Position numbers and translations under genes: made by a program
Notes under the pieces: generated by a model
Told to the model about the DNA's origin: nothing
The model's database searches: none
Seen by the model: the letters and a program-made list of their open reading frames with translations, nothing else
Assembly: GCF_040802235.1 (NCBI RefSeq)
Contig: NC_133169.1
Location: forward strand, 46,755,034-46,819,033
Source of the DNA: Manis javanica
Lineage: Eukaryota > Chordata > Mammalia > Pholidota > Manidae
Direction: 5' to 3'
Length of the DNA stretch: 64,000 nucleotides
Part shown: positions 9,959 through 20,545 of the stretch, in pieces
How positions within the stretch are numbered: the stretch's first letter is position 1
How the letters are laid out: each line of letters starts with the position of its first letter

Positions 9959-11375
9959 GATGCCCAGTTATCCTCCTGTGGGGGTAAGGACCCAGGCAGA
10001 GCCTGATTATGGTCCCCCAGGAAGTCTTGCAGGGACACAGGCTGAACATGGGGCCTTGACTTTAGTTTCTGTGTCCTGGACACCAGCAGCTGGAACTGCT
10101 GCTCTGGCTTTAATTGGTGCCACAGTTCTAACAAGATCCTATTGGGCTGCCCCAATGGGCTAATCAATAGGCTCTTTCACTACCCTGGCCTTTATCAAAT
10201 CAACCCACATCTGGTCCTTGAGACCTTCCCGTGTCCTGTGCACCTCTCCTTTCAGTCATAACCTGTACTTCCTTCCATTCTCTTATAGTTTCAACCTCCT
10301 CCAGATCTGCTAAAATTCGAGTAGCCTCACTTATGGGTTACCCTACGTGGGGGCCAAGAATATTCACTAGGGACCCAAAGAGAGATGGGGAGCTGTCTGG
10401 AGCACCAGATTTCTCATTCCTACAGTGAACAGCTCCTCACTGCATCCCTGGGGCGTCCATATTATAGATGATATATTTCATGCCCAGCTCCCATAACACC
10501 TGCTGGAGCTCTGCATATGTTTTCCAGCTAGTGGGTAAATATAGTAAATCACCCTGATTAGGCCAAATTGCCCTGATGGCTGCTGTCAGCCAATGAGAAG
10601 CACCTGATTTCCTGAGGTGTGATGGGCACTTTGCAACCACTGCCAGAGATAAGGGTACATCATCAGGGAAGCCAGTCTCCTCATTTCAGAATTTGACATA
10701 ACAATGTTTTCTATCCCCATATCCCAGAGATACAGAAGCCATGTAGGCAGAGGTTCCAACAGCTTCTGCCAAAACTGGATGTGCATATACACCAGCTCAT
10801 CCTGGGTATAGGGGCAGATCATGAAGTGCTCCACAACCTGGGGAGGGGGTGGCTCCTGGCCCTGAGGAGCCTGTGGTTGTTGCATTTTTATTTTATTAAT
10901 TACAACCAGGAAGGCGTTTAATAAGGGAGAGGTTGGTTGCTCATGCAGTGGCCCCGGCAACAGATCGGCCCTCGGCGCCACCCTTTATCTGCTCCTAACA
11001 TCTCCTCCACCATCTCTGGGGCTGAAGGCACTGCTCTTTACTCTCCTTCCGCCCTGACCTCCTGCAATGCAGATTCTCCTGACGTCTCCCCCTCACTGTT
11101 GCTGATGTGTCTTCCAGGAGCATGACCTGTCTTCTCAATAACTGTCTCTCTTTCTTAAGGGCATCCCATAGGTCATTGCCCAGATCCCCCAAGTGATGCT
11201 GATGTGTGTATCTCTCCTGCCAAAGTCTCTTTCTCTCCTCAAAAACACTTTCCGCTCTCTCAAGGATCAGACATCCTGCAATTCTGGCTTCTGTATGGAT
11301 ACTCAGGGCTTCTAAGCAGTCTTCCATCTCACAGAGAACTAATTCGACAGTTTCTGGTATCTCCACCTTCCCCAA
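9946..11375 (-). pseudogene. ERV-L gag, fragmented
   Basis: Four minus-strand frames line up as one decayed gag, read from 11375 down. 11375-10995 is a charged, coiled-coil-prone N-terminal part (DALKKERQLLRRQVMLLEDT). 10981-10586 is a capsid-like part (EPPPPQVVEHF, LPTWLLYLWDMG). 10640-10437 has the segment ending TSWKTYAELQQVLWELG. 10167-9946 is the C-terminal part (QPNRILLELWHQLKPEQQF, LQDFLGD). The same pieces recur at 57646-56146. Frame changes between pieces exclude function. Confidence 0.8.
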
Positions 11376-11608
11376 GGAGGTGCTTCACCCTGGATGAGTT
11401 CTCCACTTAGAGGTTCCCCTACTGGAAGCCCCACAGACAGGGGGCTCCTGGGTGAAGCTGCCACCTCCACCACTGCAGCCACTGGGGCCTCCCCACCATC
11501 CATGGCAGGGTTCCTGCTATTTCCCCACCATCTCTAGGGCCAGCCTGCACAAGGGTCACACTCATGAATACAGATTTCAGGTTCAGAGGTCCTGTCCACT
11601 ATGCCAGG
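11376..11608 (-). other. ERV-L provirus 1 leader and primer-binding region
   Basis: Between the 5' LTR and gag. Directly after the LTR end the minus strand reads TGGCATAGTGGACAGG; the other provirus has TGGTAGTCAGCAGGACC at the same place. A degraded tRNA primer-binding site beginning TGG is plausible (tRNA-Leu is known for ERV-L), but the match is weak. Confidence 0.5.
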
Positions 11609-11921
11609 TATATCTCTGGGGGAAAATTCCAGGGCAAAATACCTTTGAAACTGAAATCTGTCAAAAGGAGAAATAAATGGGAGAAACCTGTTTATTGCTC
11701 ACAAGCAGTTGTGTTCTTCTGGTCTCCCATGTCTCTTGTGACCCAGCTGCAAAAGGGACCCCAACCAACCTCTCTGGTCCAGATATGCCCTTACTCCCCC
11801 TTGTAATTACTTATTCATGTGGAGATGGACTACTTCTCTTCACCTATTGGAAACACCTATCAATATAGAGGTACACTAAGGCCAGATGAGAGATTCTGGG
11901 AATATTGCAGTTTTACCCACA
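11609..11921 (-). repeat. 5' LTR of ERV-L provirus 1
   Basis: About 313 bp, TGTGGGTAAAACTGCAATAT to GAGATATA on the minus strand. AATAAA (minus) at 11696-11691. It pairs with 8189-8504. Confidence 0.8.
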
Positions 11922-11934
11922 GATATCCTCTCTC

Positions 11935-12190
11935 AGGTTTTTCTGTGAGGGTTTCATTGCATAATCATGATTGACTAAATTATTGATCATTGGCTGATTC
12001 AGTGTGCAGCCCCTGCCCTTGGGTGGGGGTCCAAAAGTCTCTCATTGACACAGCAAAACACCTGTTTCACCTTTAAGACTCTGCTGTGTTTTCAGAAACT
12101 GTGGATGAAGACAAAATATACCTGGGAAATATATATTTGGTCCTGTGAATGACCAAATGTGTATTTCTTATAACTCATTATATCACAGTA
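11935..12190 (+). repeat. Ancient LTR-like repeat (MaLR-type)
   Basis: GTTTTTCTGTGAGGGTTTCATT, ATTGGCTGATTCAGTGTGCAGCCCC and the end AAATATATATTTGGTC...TTATATCACAGTA read like an old mammalian LTR of the MaLR/ERV-L kind. Subfamily uncertain. Confidence 0.45.
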
Positions 12191-12294
12191 TGCTTACTCC
12201 ACACCTGCTCATTTCTATGGCACAATTCTTAAGCTTCTATGTCTTTTCTTATCTCACAACACAGCTTGCTGGAGACTGGACAAACCTCTTGTGA

Positions 12295-12901
12295 TTACCT
12301 AAAGGTGTTAATACTTCTCAAATGTTTGGTTTTGCCGCTGCCTGCAGACTTCATCTTATTTTGTGCACATACTTCCTGTCTTCCAAGCTCACTCTTCCTG
12401 TCACCCTTGGGAAGATAAACAAGGAGAGACTGCCACAATGTGGAGGGAGATGTGTGCTGTTGGTTGTGACACTGATCGTACCGGCAGGACAAGTGCACTG
12501 TTTTTAACAGTAGCTCGTGGCCAGGCTCCCAAGACTCCTATAATTAAGCTCTACCATCTTTTAGGGGGAGAGAGGCAAATTTCCTTACCTACACCAATGC
12601 ATACAGAACCATATATATATGTATTTTTTTTTCTCCAACAGACTGTTGGACCTTTTTTCTGTAAAACTTGAACTTGTACAAAGACCCCCTCATCTTGGGG
12701 GATTTTCCACAAACAGTGCTCTCCAGTTGCTCCCAGACTGACCAGTTGACTGGCTCCTGACAGTTTCACCACCCACACTGGGGTTTGTGTGTCTATTACC
12801 TGCTTCAGAGGAGGGTGAGACTCTTTCCAAGTCCCAAAGCGTGTGCTCCTTGATCCCACAACTGCCATGGAGGCATTTTTGTTTGTAGATGGGTGTTGCA
12901 T
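12295..12901 (-). other. Possible retroviral remnant, unassigned
   Basis: Two adjacent minus-strand frames (12901-12551, 116 aa; 12498-12295) in otherwise AT-rich DNA, with phrases such as DTQTPVWVVKLSGASQ and PTVCWRKKNTYIYG. Base composition differs from the flanks and the strand matches provirus 1. I do not recognise the protein. It may be a decayed retroviral 3' coding region or chance. Confidence 0.25.
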
Positions 12902-13420
12902 TTTATTAGGAGGTACCCATATGCCACCAGGATGCTGATGTTACCCTCTATGCAAAGGTGTATTATAGAGCCATAAGGTGGAATAAAGTTCTGCACGTTA
13001 CAACGTGAATAATCTTTGAAAATATGAAATAAGCCAGATGCAAAATGACAGTTATATAATTCTAGTTGTATGAAACATCTGCAATGACAAACTCTCAGAG
13101 ACAAAAGTAGATTGAAGGTTACCAGGAACACATGCCGATTTTTTATTGTTACAGAATTTCTATTTGGAGTGATTAAAAAGTTTGGAATTAGTTATTAGCC
13201 AAGGATCCATAGCATCACGAATGTAATAAATTCCACTAAGTTGACACTTAAGATGGTTAAAAATGAGAAATTTAATAAAACAGTGTTTTCCAAAAAAATC
13301 CTTTAACTAATGTCAGTGGTTCCTCTAAGGATGCCTGTAATAGTGAAGTTACAGTTTGACTAAAATTGAATAGATAATATAAATATTAAGTAAAAAAGAG
13401 GAAGTAGATTAGTCACAGGC
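12902..13420. other. Intergenic
   Basis: AT-rich; traces of an old L1 3' end may occur near 12910-13140 (GCCACCAGGATGC, GAATAATCTTTGAAAATATGAAATAAGCC). No gene. Confidence 0.4.
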
Positions 13421-13485
13421 TGTACTATGAGTGTTGAAATTAGACAGATGTGATTTTTAAATTCCAGCTCTGCCCCTTTCTTCTT
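13420..13485 (+). repeat. MIR-like SINE fragment
   Basis: TTAGACAGATGTGATTTTTAAATTCCAGCTCTGCCCC follows the 5' core of MIR (AGACCTGGGTTCGAATCCCGG-like, then CTCTGCC). Short and diverged. Confidence 0.35.
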
Positions 13486-13494
13486 CTCTCTGCT

Positions 13495-13830
13495 CCTTTT
13501 TTTTGTTTCATAGTTTCAGATGTATAACTTCATAATTCTGGGTTTGCATACACTGCAAAGAGATCACTACATAAGGTTACTTGCCATCCATCCACATACA
13601 ATTGACTTCCTTTACCCTTTCTGCCCACCCCCTACCCCCTTCCCTTCTGATTACTATTATTACTATGGCTAACCACCAATCTGTTCTCTGCATCTATGAG
13701 TTTTGTTTTACTTGTTCATTTAGCTTGCATTTTAGCTTCCACATATAAATGAAATCATATGGTAACTGTCTTTCTCAACATACATCATGTAGCATGATAC
13801 CATTGACCTTAAGAAGACCTCAGCTGCTGG
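13495..13830 (-). mobile_element. Old L1 3' UTR fragment
   Basis: On + it runs GATGTATAACTTCATAATTCTGGG, GCATACACTGCAAAGAGATCACTACATAAGG, then a C-rich stretch and CATCTATGAGTTTTGTTTTAC...CCACATATAAATGAAATCATATGG. This is the inverted 3' UTR order seen in other L1 copies here (47175-47577, 59080-59500). Confidence 0.75.
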
Positions 13831-13949
13831 GTATCAGGAAAGGTACAAACATTAATGTCCTCCTCTTAAAACTTAAGGATATTAAACTAGAGTCATTATG
13901 AAAGTATTTTACAGTAGTTACTTAGTTTTTGGCATTTCATTAATTACAG

Positions 13950-14130
13950 ATTTTTAACTTACATAATTCTCATAATGGCTGTAATTAAAAAATAAGAGAA
14001 GGCTCAGAGTAATTTTAAAAAATCCATATTCCTTCAGCTTCTCAGTGGAAAGTCTGGGACTTGAGTCCAAGCAAACAGGCTCCAAGGAATCACGCTATTA
14101 CCATCTATGTCATAATACCTTAGAGCATGA
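13950..14130 (-). repeat. MIR SINE
   Basis: On +: ACATAATTCTCATAATGGC, GAGAAGGCTCAGAGTAA, AGTGGAAAGTCTGGGACTTG, AGTCCAAGCAAACAGGCTCC, then ATTACCATCTATG. This is the reverse-complement MIR consensus in order, with ordinary old-age divergence. Confidence 0.6.
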
Positions 14131-14399
14131 AGAGTTTATTCTAAACCTATTTTCCTTATGAACATTTTATTTTTTTTCAGTTTTCAGATGAATGATTGCC
14201 AGTCATTTTCCTTAATTTCTCTCCATATAATATAGACTTGTAGAGAAACATATATTTATATTTACACAATTTGACTAAAGTATAAATACTGTAGATATTA
14301 AAAATGAGTAATAAAATACAAAAGAAAAAATAGGTATAAATAAAAAATAAAAAAATCTGATAATGCAGAGGCTGCAGTAAAGTAAGTTTTGGTGTCAAA

Positions 14400-14580
14400 A
14401 GTATTTATGTGTATGTAGATACATATAAGGAATATATGGCATATATATAAAACTTCATAAAGTTATATATATTATGTATAGTATATAAAGTTATATACAG
14501 TTTTATATATGGTATATATAATCATATATATCATATACAGCTTGTATATGTGATACATGTATGTACATATATGTAGTTTT
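14400..14580. repeat. TA-rich low-complexity tract
   Basis: Interrupted TATATA/GTATAT runs including ATATATATTATGTATAG and TATATATGGTATATATAATC. A degenerate AT microsatellite. Confidence 0.85.
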
Positions 14581-14599
14581 TATACATACTGTAGTCTAC

Positions 14600-14870
14600 A
14601 GAAGGAGTTAATAAGGATGAGAATGTTCAACTCCTGCATCCACACCTGCAATTGAGTCGGGCCCCCCTTACCTGTGCTCCGGAGACCGTCACCTCCCATG
14701 AGTGGCCGGTAGGCAGTATGGTGCTGCTGAGCGGTGAGCGCTGTGCTCCCGGGGTCTCTGAGCCTACAGCGTGGGGGACGCACGTGCTCAGAAGAGGTGG
14801 CATGTGATGGGCCTGAGCTGTGCTCTGCTCGATGGGAGGTGGACTCAAGCCCTGTGTGTAGAGGTGATCT
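14600..14870. other. Isolated GC-rich patch with a donor-like site
   Basis: About 270 bp of GC-rich, CpG-containing DNA (GTGCTCCGGAGACCG, GTGGGGGACGCACGTGC) set in AT-rich repeats. On the minus strand two overlapping frames are open (14783-14580, 14848-14627), and GGAGCACAGGTAAGG is a near-perfect 5' splice donor at about 14683-14669. No known protein is recognised. It could be a processed-gene fragment, a captured exon or an unassigned repeat. Confidence 0.35.
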
Positions 14871-15089
14871 TGGTTAAATTGTGTTTAAAACCTATTTGAA
14901 GAACTTCATGAAAGAAAGCTTTGTTCTCATCTCTAGGTTAAGAACACATATTACTTAGGAGTAAGTATTCTGTGATTACTATTATAACTATCTTCCTTTT
15001 TCTTTACATCTCATTTATACTATGAATTTCGTGTAATCTCTTCCTTCACTCTGGAATGTAATTTTTGTTTTGGAAATGAAGTTGAAATT

Positions 15090-15216
15090 TGAGTTGAATG
15101 TACATAGTGTCAGTACAAGAGCCCAAGTATAGAACATAGTGATTTGACAGATATATATATATACATTAAATATTCACCCCAACTAGTGTAGTTACTTATG
15201 TCAACACAGAAAGATG
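15090..15216 (-). mobile_element. Old L1 3' UTR fragment interrupted by L1-A
   Basis: TAGTGATTTGACAGATATAT, AATATTCACCCCAACTAGTGTAG and GTCAACACAGAAAGATGTTA match inverted L1 3' UTR sequence, as at 40880-40935. It stops exactly where the L1-A 5' UTR starts, so L1-A probably inserted here. Confidence 0.65.
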
Positions 15217-16011
15217 TTATGGGAGGGGTGGAGCCAACATGGCAGCATGAGTAGGACAGTGGGAATCTCCCCGCAAAATCATATATATTTTTAAAAATAC
15301 AACAAATACAACTAATCCTAAAAGAGAGACCAGAAGACACAGGACAACAGCCAGACTACACCCACACGTGTGAGAGCCCAGTGCCTAGTGAAAGGGGTAA
15401 GATACAATTCCCGGCCCGGAGGGACCCGAGTACACCTCCCCCCAGCTCCCAGCGGGAGGGAGAGGGAGCCCAGGACTGCTAAACACCCAGCTTCAGCCAC
15501 CTGCACCAAAGCGCAGACACAGTGCATGCGTGGAGGGCTGGAAACTAGGGAAATAGGGCAGCAAGACCTCTGAGTGGGTTCCAAAGATGATGCCCCTGAG
15601 ACAAAGAAAAGAGAGTGTTTATTGAAAGTCTTAAAGGGACAGGGACATAACAGCTGGACGGACACAACACAGGTCACAGCCCAGTGGCTAGAAATTACAG
15701 GGAAAACTGGGTGCATTAACCCTCTGGGCAACAGCTCTGAGACCCCTCAGGGAGGTAAACATCAAAACAGCCCCAGCCCCCATGGTCCATTACCTCTCCT
15801 GGTGTTGCGAAACCAGAGAAACAGCCTAAGGCAGACTACGCCCACAGAAAGGGAGTTTTCCTCCATATCGGCTGGGCAAGACACAAAGATCCAGTCTACA
15901 TGCAATTACCCAACACAAGCCAATAGGGGCCTCAGTTATCCCAGTAAATAAATGTCAGTAGTAAGTGAAAAGTCTGGCCCTCCCAGCTGACAGTCAATAG
16001 CACCTGTCAAC
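15217..16011 (+). mobile_element. L1-A 5' UTR
   Basis: Starts GGGAGGGGTGGAGCCAACATGGCAGCATGAGTAGG, a typical L1 5' end, then about 790 bp of GC-rich, CpG-bearing sequence before ORF1. It contains single copies of the phrases that are tandemly repeated in L1-B (AGGGCAGCAAGACC, TTAAAGGGACAGGGAC). The 15731-15318 minus frame is antisense to this UTR and is not a gene. Confidence 0.85.
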
Positions 16012-16912
16012 ATGAAAAGACAAAAAACTATAATTCAGACAAGACTAACCCAGACACCTTAAGCATCTGCTACGTCTTCCCCTGAGAAGGAACATGGGGA
16101 TATAGATTTAACGAGCATTCCTGAAAAAGAATTCAAAACAAAAGTCACAACCATGCTGATGGACTTGCAGAGAAATATGCAAGAACTAAGGAAGGAGAAT
16201 ACAGAAATAAAACAAGCTCTGGAAGGACTTCAAAACAGAATGGAAGAGATGCAAGAGACAATTAATGGACTAGAAAATAGAGAACAGGAATGCAGAGAAG
16301 CTGATGCAGAGAGATAAAAGGATCTCCAGGAATGAAAGAATTCTAAGAGATCTGAGTGACCAATAAAAATGGAACAATATCCACATTGTAGGGGTACCAG
16401 AAGAAGAGAGAGAAAAAGGGATAGAAAGTGTCTTTGAAGAAATAATTGCCGAAAACTTCCCCAAACAAGGGGAAGAAATAGCCTCTCAGACCACAGATGT
16501 ACACAGAACTCCCATGAGAAGGGATCCAAGGAGGGCAACACCAAGACACATAATTAAAATGGCAAAGATCAAAGACAAGGACAAAGTATTAAAGGCAGCC
16601 AGAGAGAAAAAAAAGTTTACCTACAAAGGAAAACCCATCAGGCTATCATCAGACTTCTCAACAGAAAACCTACAGGCCAGAAAAGAATGGCATGATATAC
16701 TTAATGCAATGAATCAGAAGGGCCTCGAAAAAAGACTACTGTATCCAGTATGAATATCATTTAAACATGAAGGAGGGATTAAACAATTCCCAGACAAGCA
16801 AAAGTTGAGGGAATTTGCTTCCCACAAACCACCCCTAAAGGATATCCTACAGGGACTGCTCTATATGGGAGCACTCCTAAAAGGAGCACAGAAGAAAACA
16901 CCCAACATATGA
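16012..16912 (+). pseudogene. L1-A ORF1 (RNA-binding protein), broken
   Basis: ATG at 16012 (MKRQKTIIQTR). Order seen: N-terminal part, coiled coil around 16150-16310 (MLMDLQRNMQELRKE), a short RRM part (KGIESVFEEIIAENFP) and the C-terminal domain (KAAREKKKFTYKGKPIRLSS, then LQGLL). Stops at 16060 and 16315 and at least one frame change inactivate it; TAG/TGA codons also split the C-terminal domain near 16751. ORF1p normally coats L1 RNA as a trimer. Confidence 0.85.
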
Positions 16913-17033
16913 AGAAGGGAGGAGGAGGAATAAGAAGGGAGAGAAATAAAGAATCATCAGACCGTGTTTATAATAGCTCAACAAGCAAGTTAAGTTAGAC
17001 AGTAAGATAGTAAAGAAGCTAAAACTGAACCTT

Positions 17034-20000
17034 TGATAACCACAAACTTAAAGCCTGCAATGGCAATAAGTTCATACCTCCAATAATCACCCTAAATGTA
17101 AATGGACTGAATGCACCAATCAAAAGACACAGAGTAGTAGAATGGATAAAAAAGCAAGATCCATCCATATGCTGCTCACAAGAGACTCACCTCAAACCCA
17201 AAGACATGCACAGACTTAAAGTCAAGGGATGGAAAAAGATATTTCATGCAAACAACAGAGAGAAGAAAGCAGGAGTTGCAATTCTGGTATCAGACAAAAC
17301 AGACATCAAAATAAAGAAAGTAACAAAAGACAAAGAAGGACATTACATAATGATAAAGATCTCAGTCCAATAAGAGGATATAACCATTATAAATATATAT
17401 GCACGCAATACAGGAGCACCAAAATATCTGAAAAAATACTAACAGAACTAAAGGAGGAAATAGAATGCAATGCATTCATTCTGGGAGACCTCAACGCACC
17501 ACTCACTTCAAAGGGCAGATCCACCAGACAGAAAATAAGTAAGGACACAGAGGCACTGAACAACACACTAGAACAGATGGACCTAAAAGACATCTACAGA
17601 ACTCTACATCCAAAAGCAACAGGATACACATTCTTCTCAAGTGCACATGGAAAATTCTCCAGAATAGACCACATACTAGGCCACAAAAAGAGCCTCAGTA
17701 AATTCCAAAAGATGGAAATCCTACCAACCAACTTTTCAGAACACAAAGGCATAAAACTAGAAATAAACTGTACAAAGAAAGGAAAAAGGCTCACAAACAC
17801 ATGGAGGCTTAACAACACCCTCCTAAATAATCAATGGATCAATGACCAAATCAAAATGGAGATCCAGCAATAAATGGAAACAAATGACAACAAAAACTCT
17901 AATCCCCAACGAATGTGGGACACAGCAAAAGCAGTCTTAAGAGGAAAGTATATAGCAATCCAGGCATATTTAGAAAAGGAAGAACAATCCCAAATGAATG
18001 GTCTAATGTCACAATTATTACAATTGGAAAAAGAAGAACAAATGAGGCCTAAGGTCAGCTGAAGGAGGGACATAATAAAGATCAGAGAACAAATAAATAA
18101 AATTGAGAATAAAATAATTGAAAAATCAATGAAACCAAGAGCTAGTTCTTCAAGAAAATAAACAAAATAGATAGGCTTCTAGCCAGACTTATTAAGAGGA
18201 AAAGAGGGTCAACACAAATCAACAGAATCAGAAATGAGAAAGGAAAAATCAGGACGGATCCCACAGAAATACAAAGAATTATTAGAGAGTACTATGAAAA
18301 CCTATATGCTAACGAGCTGGGAAACCTAGGAGAAATGTACAGCTTCCTAGAAAATTATAAGCTTCCAAGACTGACCCAGAAAGAAACAGAAAATCTATAC
18401 AGACCAGTTACCAGCAACGAAATTGAAGTGGTAATCAAAAAACTACCAAAGAACAAAAACCCTAGGACAGATGGATTCACCTCGGAATTTTATGAGACAT
18501 ACAGGGAAGACATAATACCCATTCTCCTTAAAGTTTTCAAAAAAATAGAAGAGGAAAGGATACTCCGAAACACATTATATGAAGCCAACATCACCATAAT
18601 ACCAAAACCAGACAAAGACCCCACCAAAAAAGAAAACTACAGACCAATATCCCTGATGAACATAGATGCAAATATACTCAACAAAATATTAGCACACCGA
18701 ATTCAAAAATACATCAAAAGGATCGTATACCATGACCAAGTGGGATTCATCCCAGGGATGCAAAGATGGTACAACATTCGAAAGTCCATCAACATCATCC
18801 ACCACATCAACAAAAAGAAAGACAAAAACCACATGATCATCTCCATAGATGCTGAAAAAGCATTTGACAAAGTTCAACATCCATTCATGATAAAAACTCT
18901 CAGCAAAATGGGAACAGAGGGCAAGTACCTCAACATAATAAAGGCCATCTATGATAAACCCACAGCCAGCATTATACTGAACAGCGAGAAGCTGAAAGCT
19001 TTTCCTCTGAGATTGGGAACTAGACAGGGATGCCCACTCTCCCCACTGTTATTTAACATAGTACTGGAGGTCCTTGCCATGACAATTAGACAAAACAAAG
19101 AAGTACAAGGAATCCAGATTGTTAAAGAAGGAGTTAAACTCTCACTATTTGCAGATGACATGATACTATACATTAAAAACCCTAAAGACTCCACACCGAA
19201 ACTACTAGAACTGATATCGGAATACAGCAACGTTGCAGGATACAAAATCAACACACAGAAATCTGTGGTTTTCCTATACACTAACAATGCACCAACAGAA
19301 AGAGAAATCAGGAAAACAACTCCATTCACAATTGCATCAAAAAAAATAAAATACCTAAGAATAAACCTACCCAAAGAAGTGAAAGACTTATACTCTGAAA
19401 ACTACAAGTCACTCTTAAGAGAAATTAAAGGGGACACTAACAGATGGAAACTCATCCCATGCTCGTGGCTAGGAAGAATTAATATCATCAAAATGGCCAT
19501 ACTGCTCAAAGCAATATACAGATTTGATGCAATCCCTATGAAACTACCAGCAACATTCTTTAATGAACTGGAACAAATAATTCAAAAATTCATATGGAAA
19601 CACCAAAGACCCTGAATAGCCAAAGAAGTCCTGAGAAAGAAGAATTAAGTGGGGGGGATCTCACTCCCAACTTCAAGCTCTACTACAAAGCCATAGTAAT
19701 CAAGACAATTTGGTACTGGCACAAGAACAATGCAACATACCAGTGGAACAGATTATCGACCCTAGATATTAACCCAAACATATATGGTCAATTGATATTT
19801 GATAAAGGAGCCATGGACATACAATAGCGAAATGACAGTCTCTTCAACAGATGGTGCTGGCAAAACTGGACAGCTGCATGTAGGAGAATGAAACTGGACC
19901 ATTGCCTAACCCCATATACAAAAGTAAAGTCAAAATGGATCAAAGACCTGAGTGTAAGTCATGAAACCATTAAACTCTTGGAAAAAAACATAGGCAAACC

Positions 20001-20545
20001 TGTTAGACATAAACATGAGTGACCTCTTCTTGAACAAATCCTCCCGGGCAAGGAAAACAACAGCAAAAATGAACAAGTGGGACAATATTAAGCTGAAAAG
20101 CTTCTGTACAGCAAAAGACACCATCAATAGAACAAAAAGAAACCCTACAGTATGGGAGGATATATTTGAAAATGACAGATCCGATAAAGGCTTGACATCC
20201 AGAATATATAAAGAGCTCACACACCTCAACAAACAAAAAACAAATAACCCAATTAAAAAATGGGCAGAAGAACTGAACACACAGTTCTCTAAAAAAGAAA
20301 TACAGATGGCCAAGAGACACATGAAAAGATGCTCCACATAGCTAATTATCAGAGAAATGCAAATTAAAACTACAATGAGGTATCACCTCACACCAGTAAG
20401 GATAGCTGCCATCCAAAAGACAAACAACAACAAATGTTGGCATTGCTGTGGAGAAAGGGGAACCCTCCTACACTGCTGGTGGGAATGTAAATTAGTTCAA
20501 CCACTGTGGAAAGCATTATGGAGGTACTTCAAAATGCTCAAAACA
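17034..20545 (+). pseudogene. L1-A ORF2 (endonuclease-reverse transcriptase), broken and 3'-truncated
   Basis: ORF2p nicks target DNA and reverse-transcribes L1 RNA. The endonuclease domain begins near 17090 (ITLNVNGLNAP, CCSQETHLKPKD). The RT domain fills the longest frame, 18335-19615 (426 aa), with [24 protein letters not shown] and an intact FADDMILYI at 19147-19173. Further pieces follow at 19594-19827 and 20015-20341. In-frame stops occur at about 17371, 17871, 18060 and 19613, with several frame shifts. The element ends abruptly at AAAATGCTCAAAACAG (20545), about 190 codons' worth of ORF2/3' UTR short of the L1-B end, where L1-B begins. Confidence 0.88.

Noticed and set aside
15318-15731. 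137-aa minus-strand frame
   Set aside because: Antisense to the GC-rich L1-A 5' UTR; no homologous frame in L1-B.
16230-16549. Overlapping minus-strand frames of 64-104 aa
   Set aside because: Antisense of L1-A ORF1; hydrophobic only because the sense strand is A/G-rich.
19930-20337. 135-aa minus-strand frame with membrane-like stretches
   Set aside because: Antisense to L1 ORF2 C-terminus. The same frame recurs at 25235-25601 and on + within L1-C, so it follows the repeat, not a gene.
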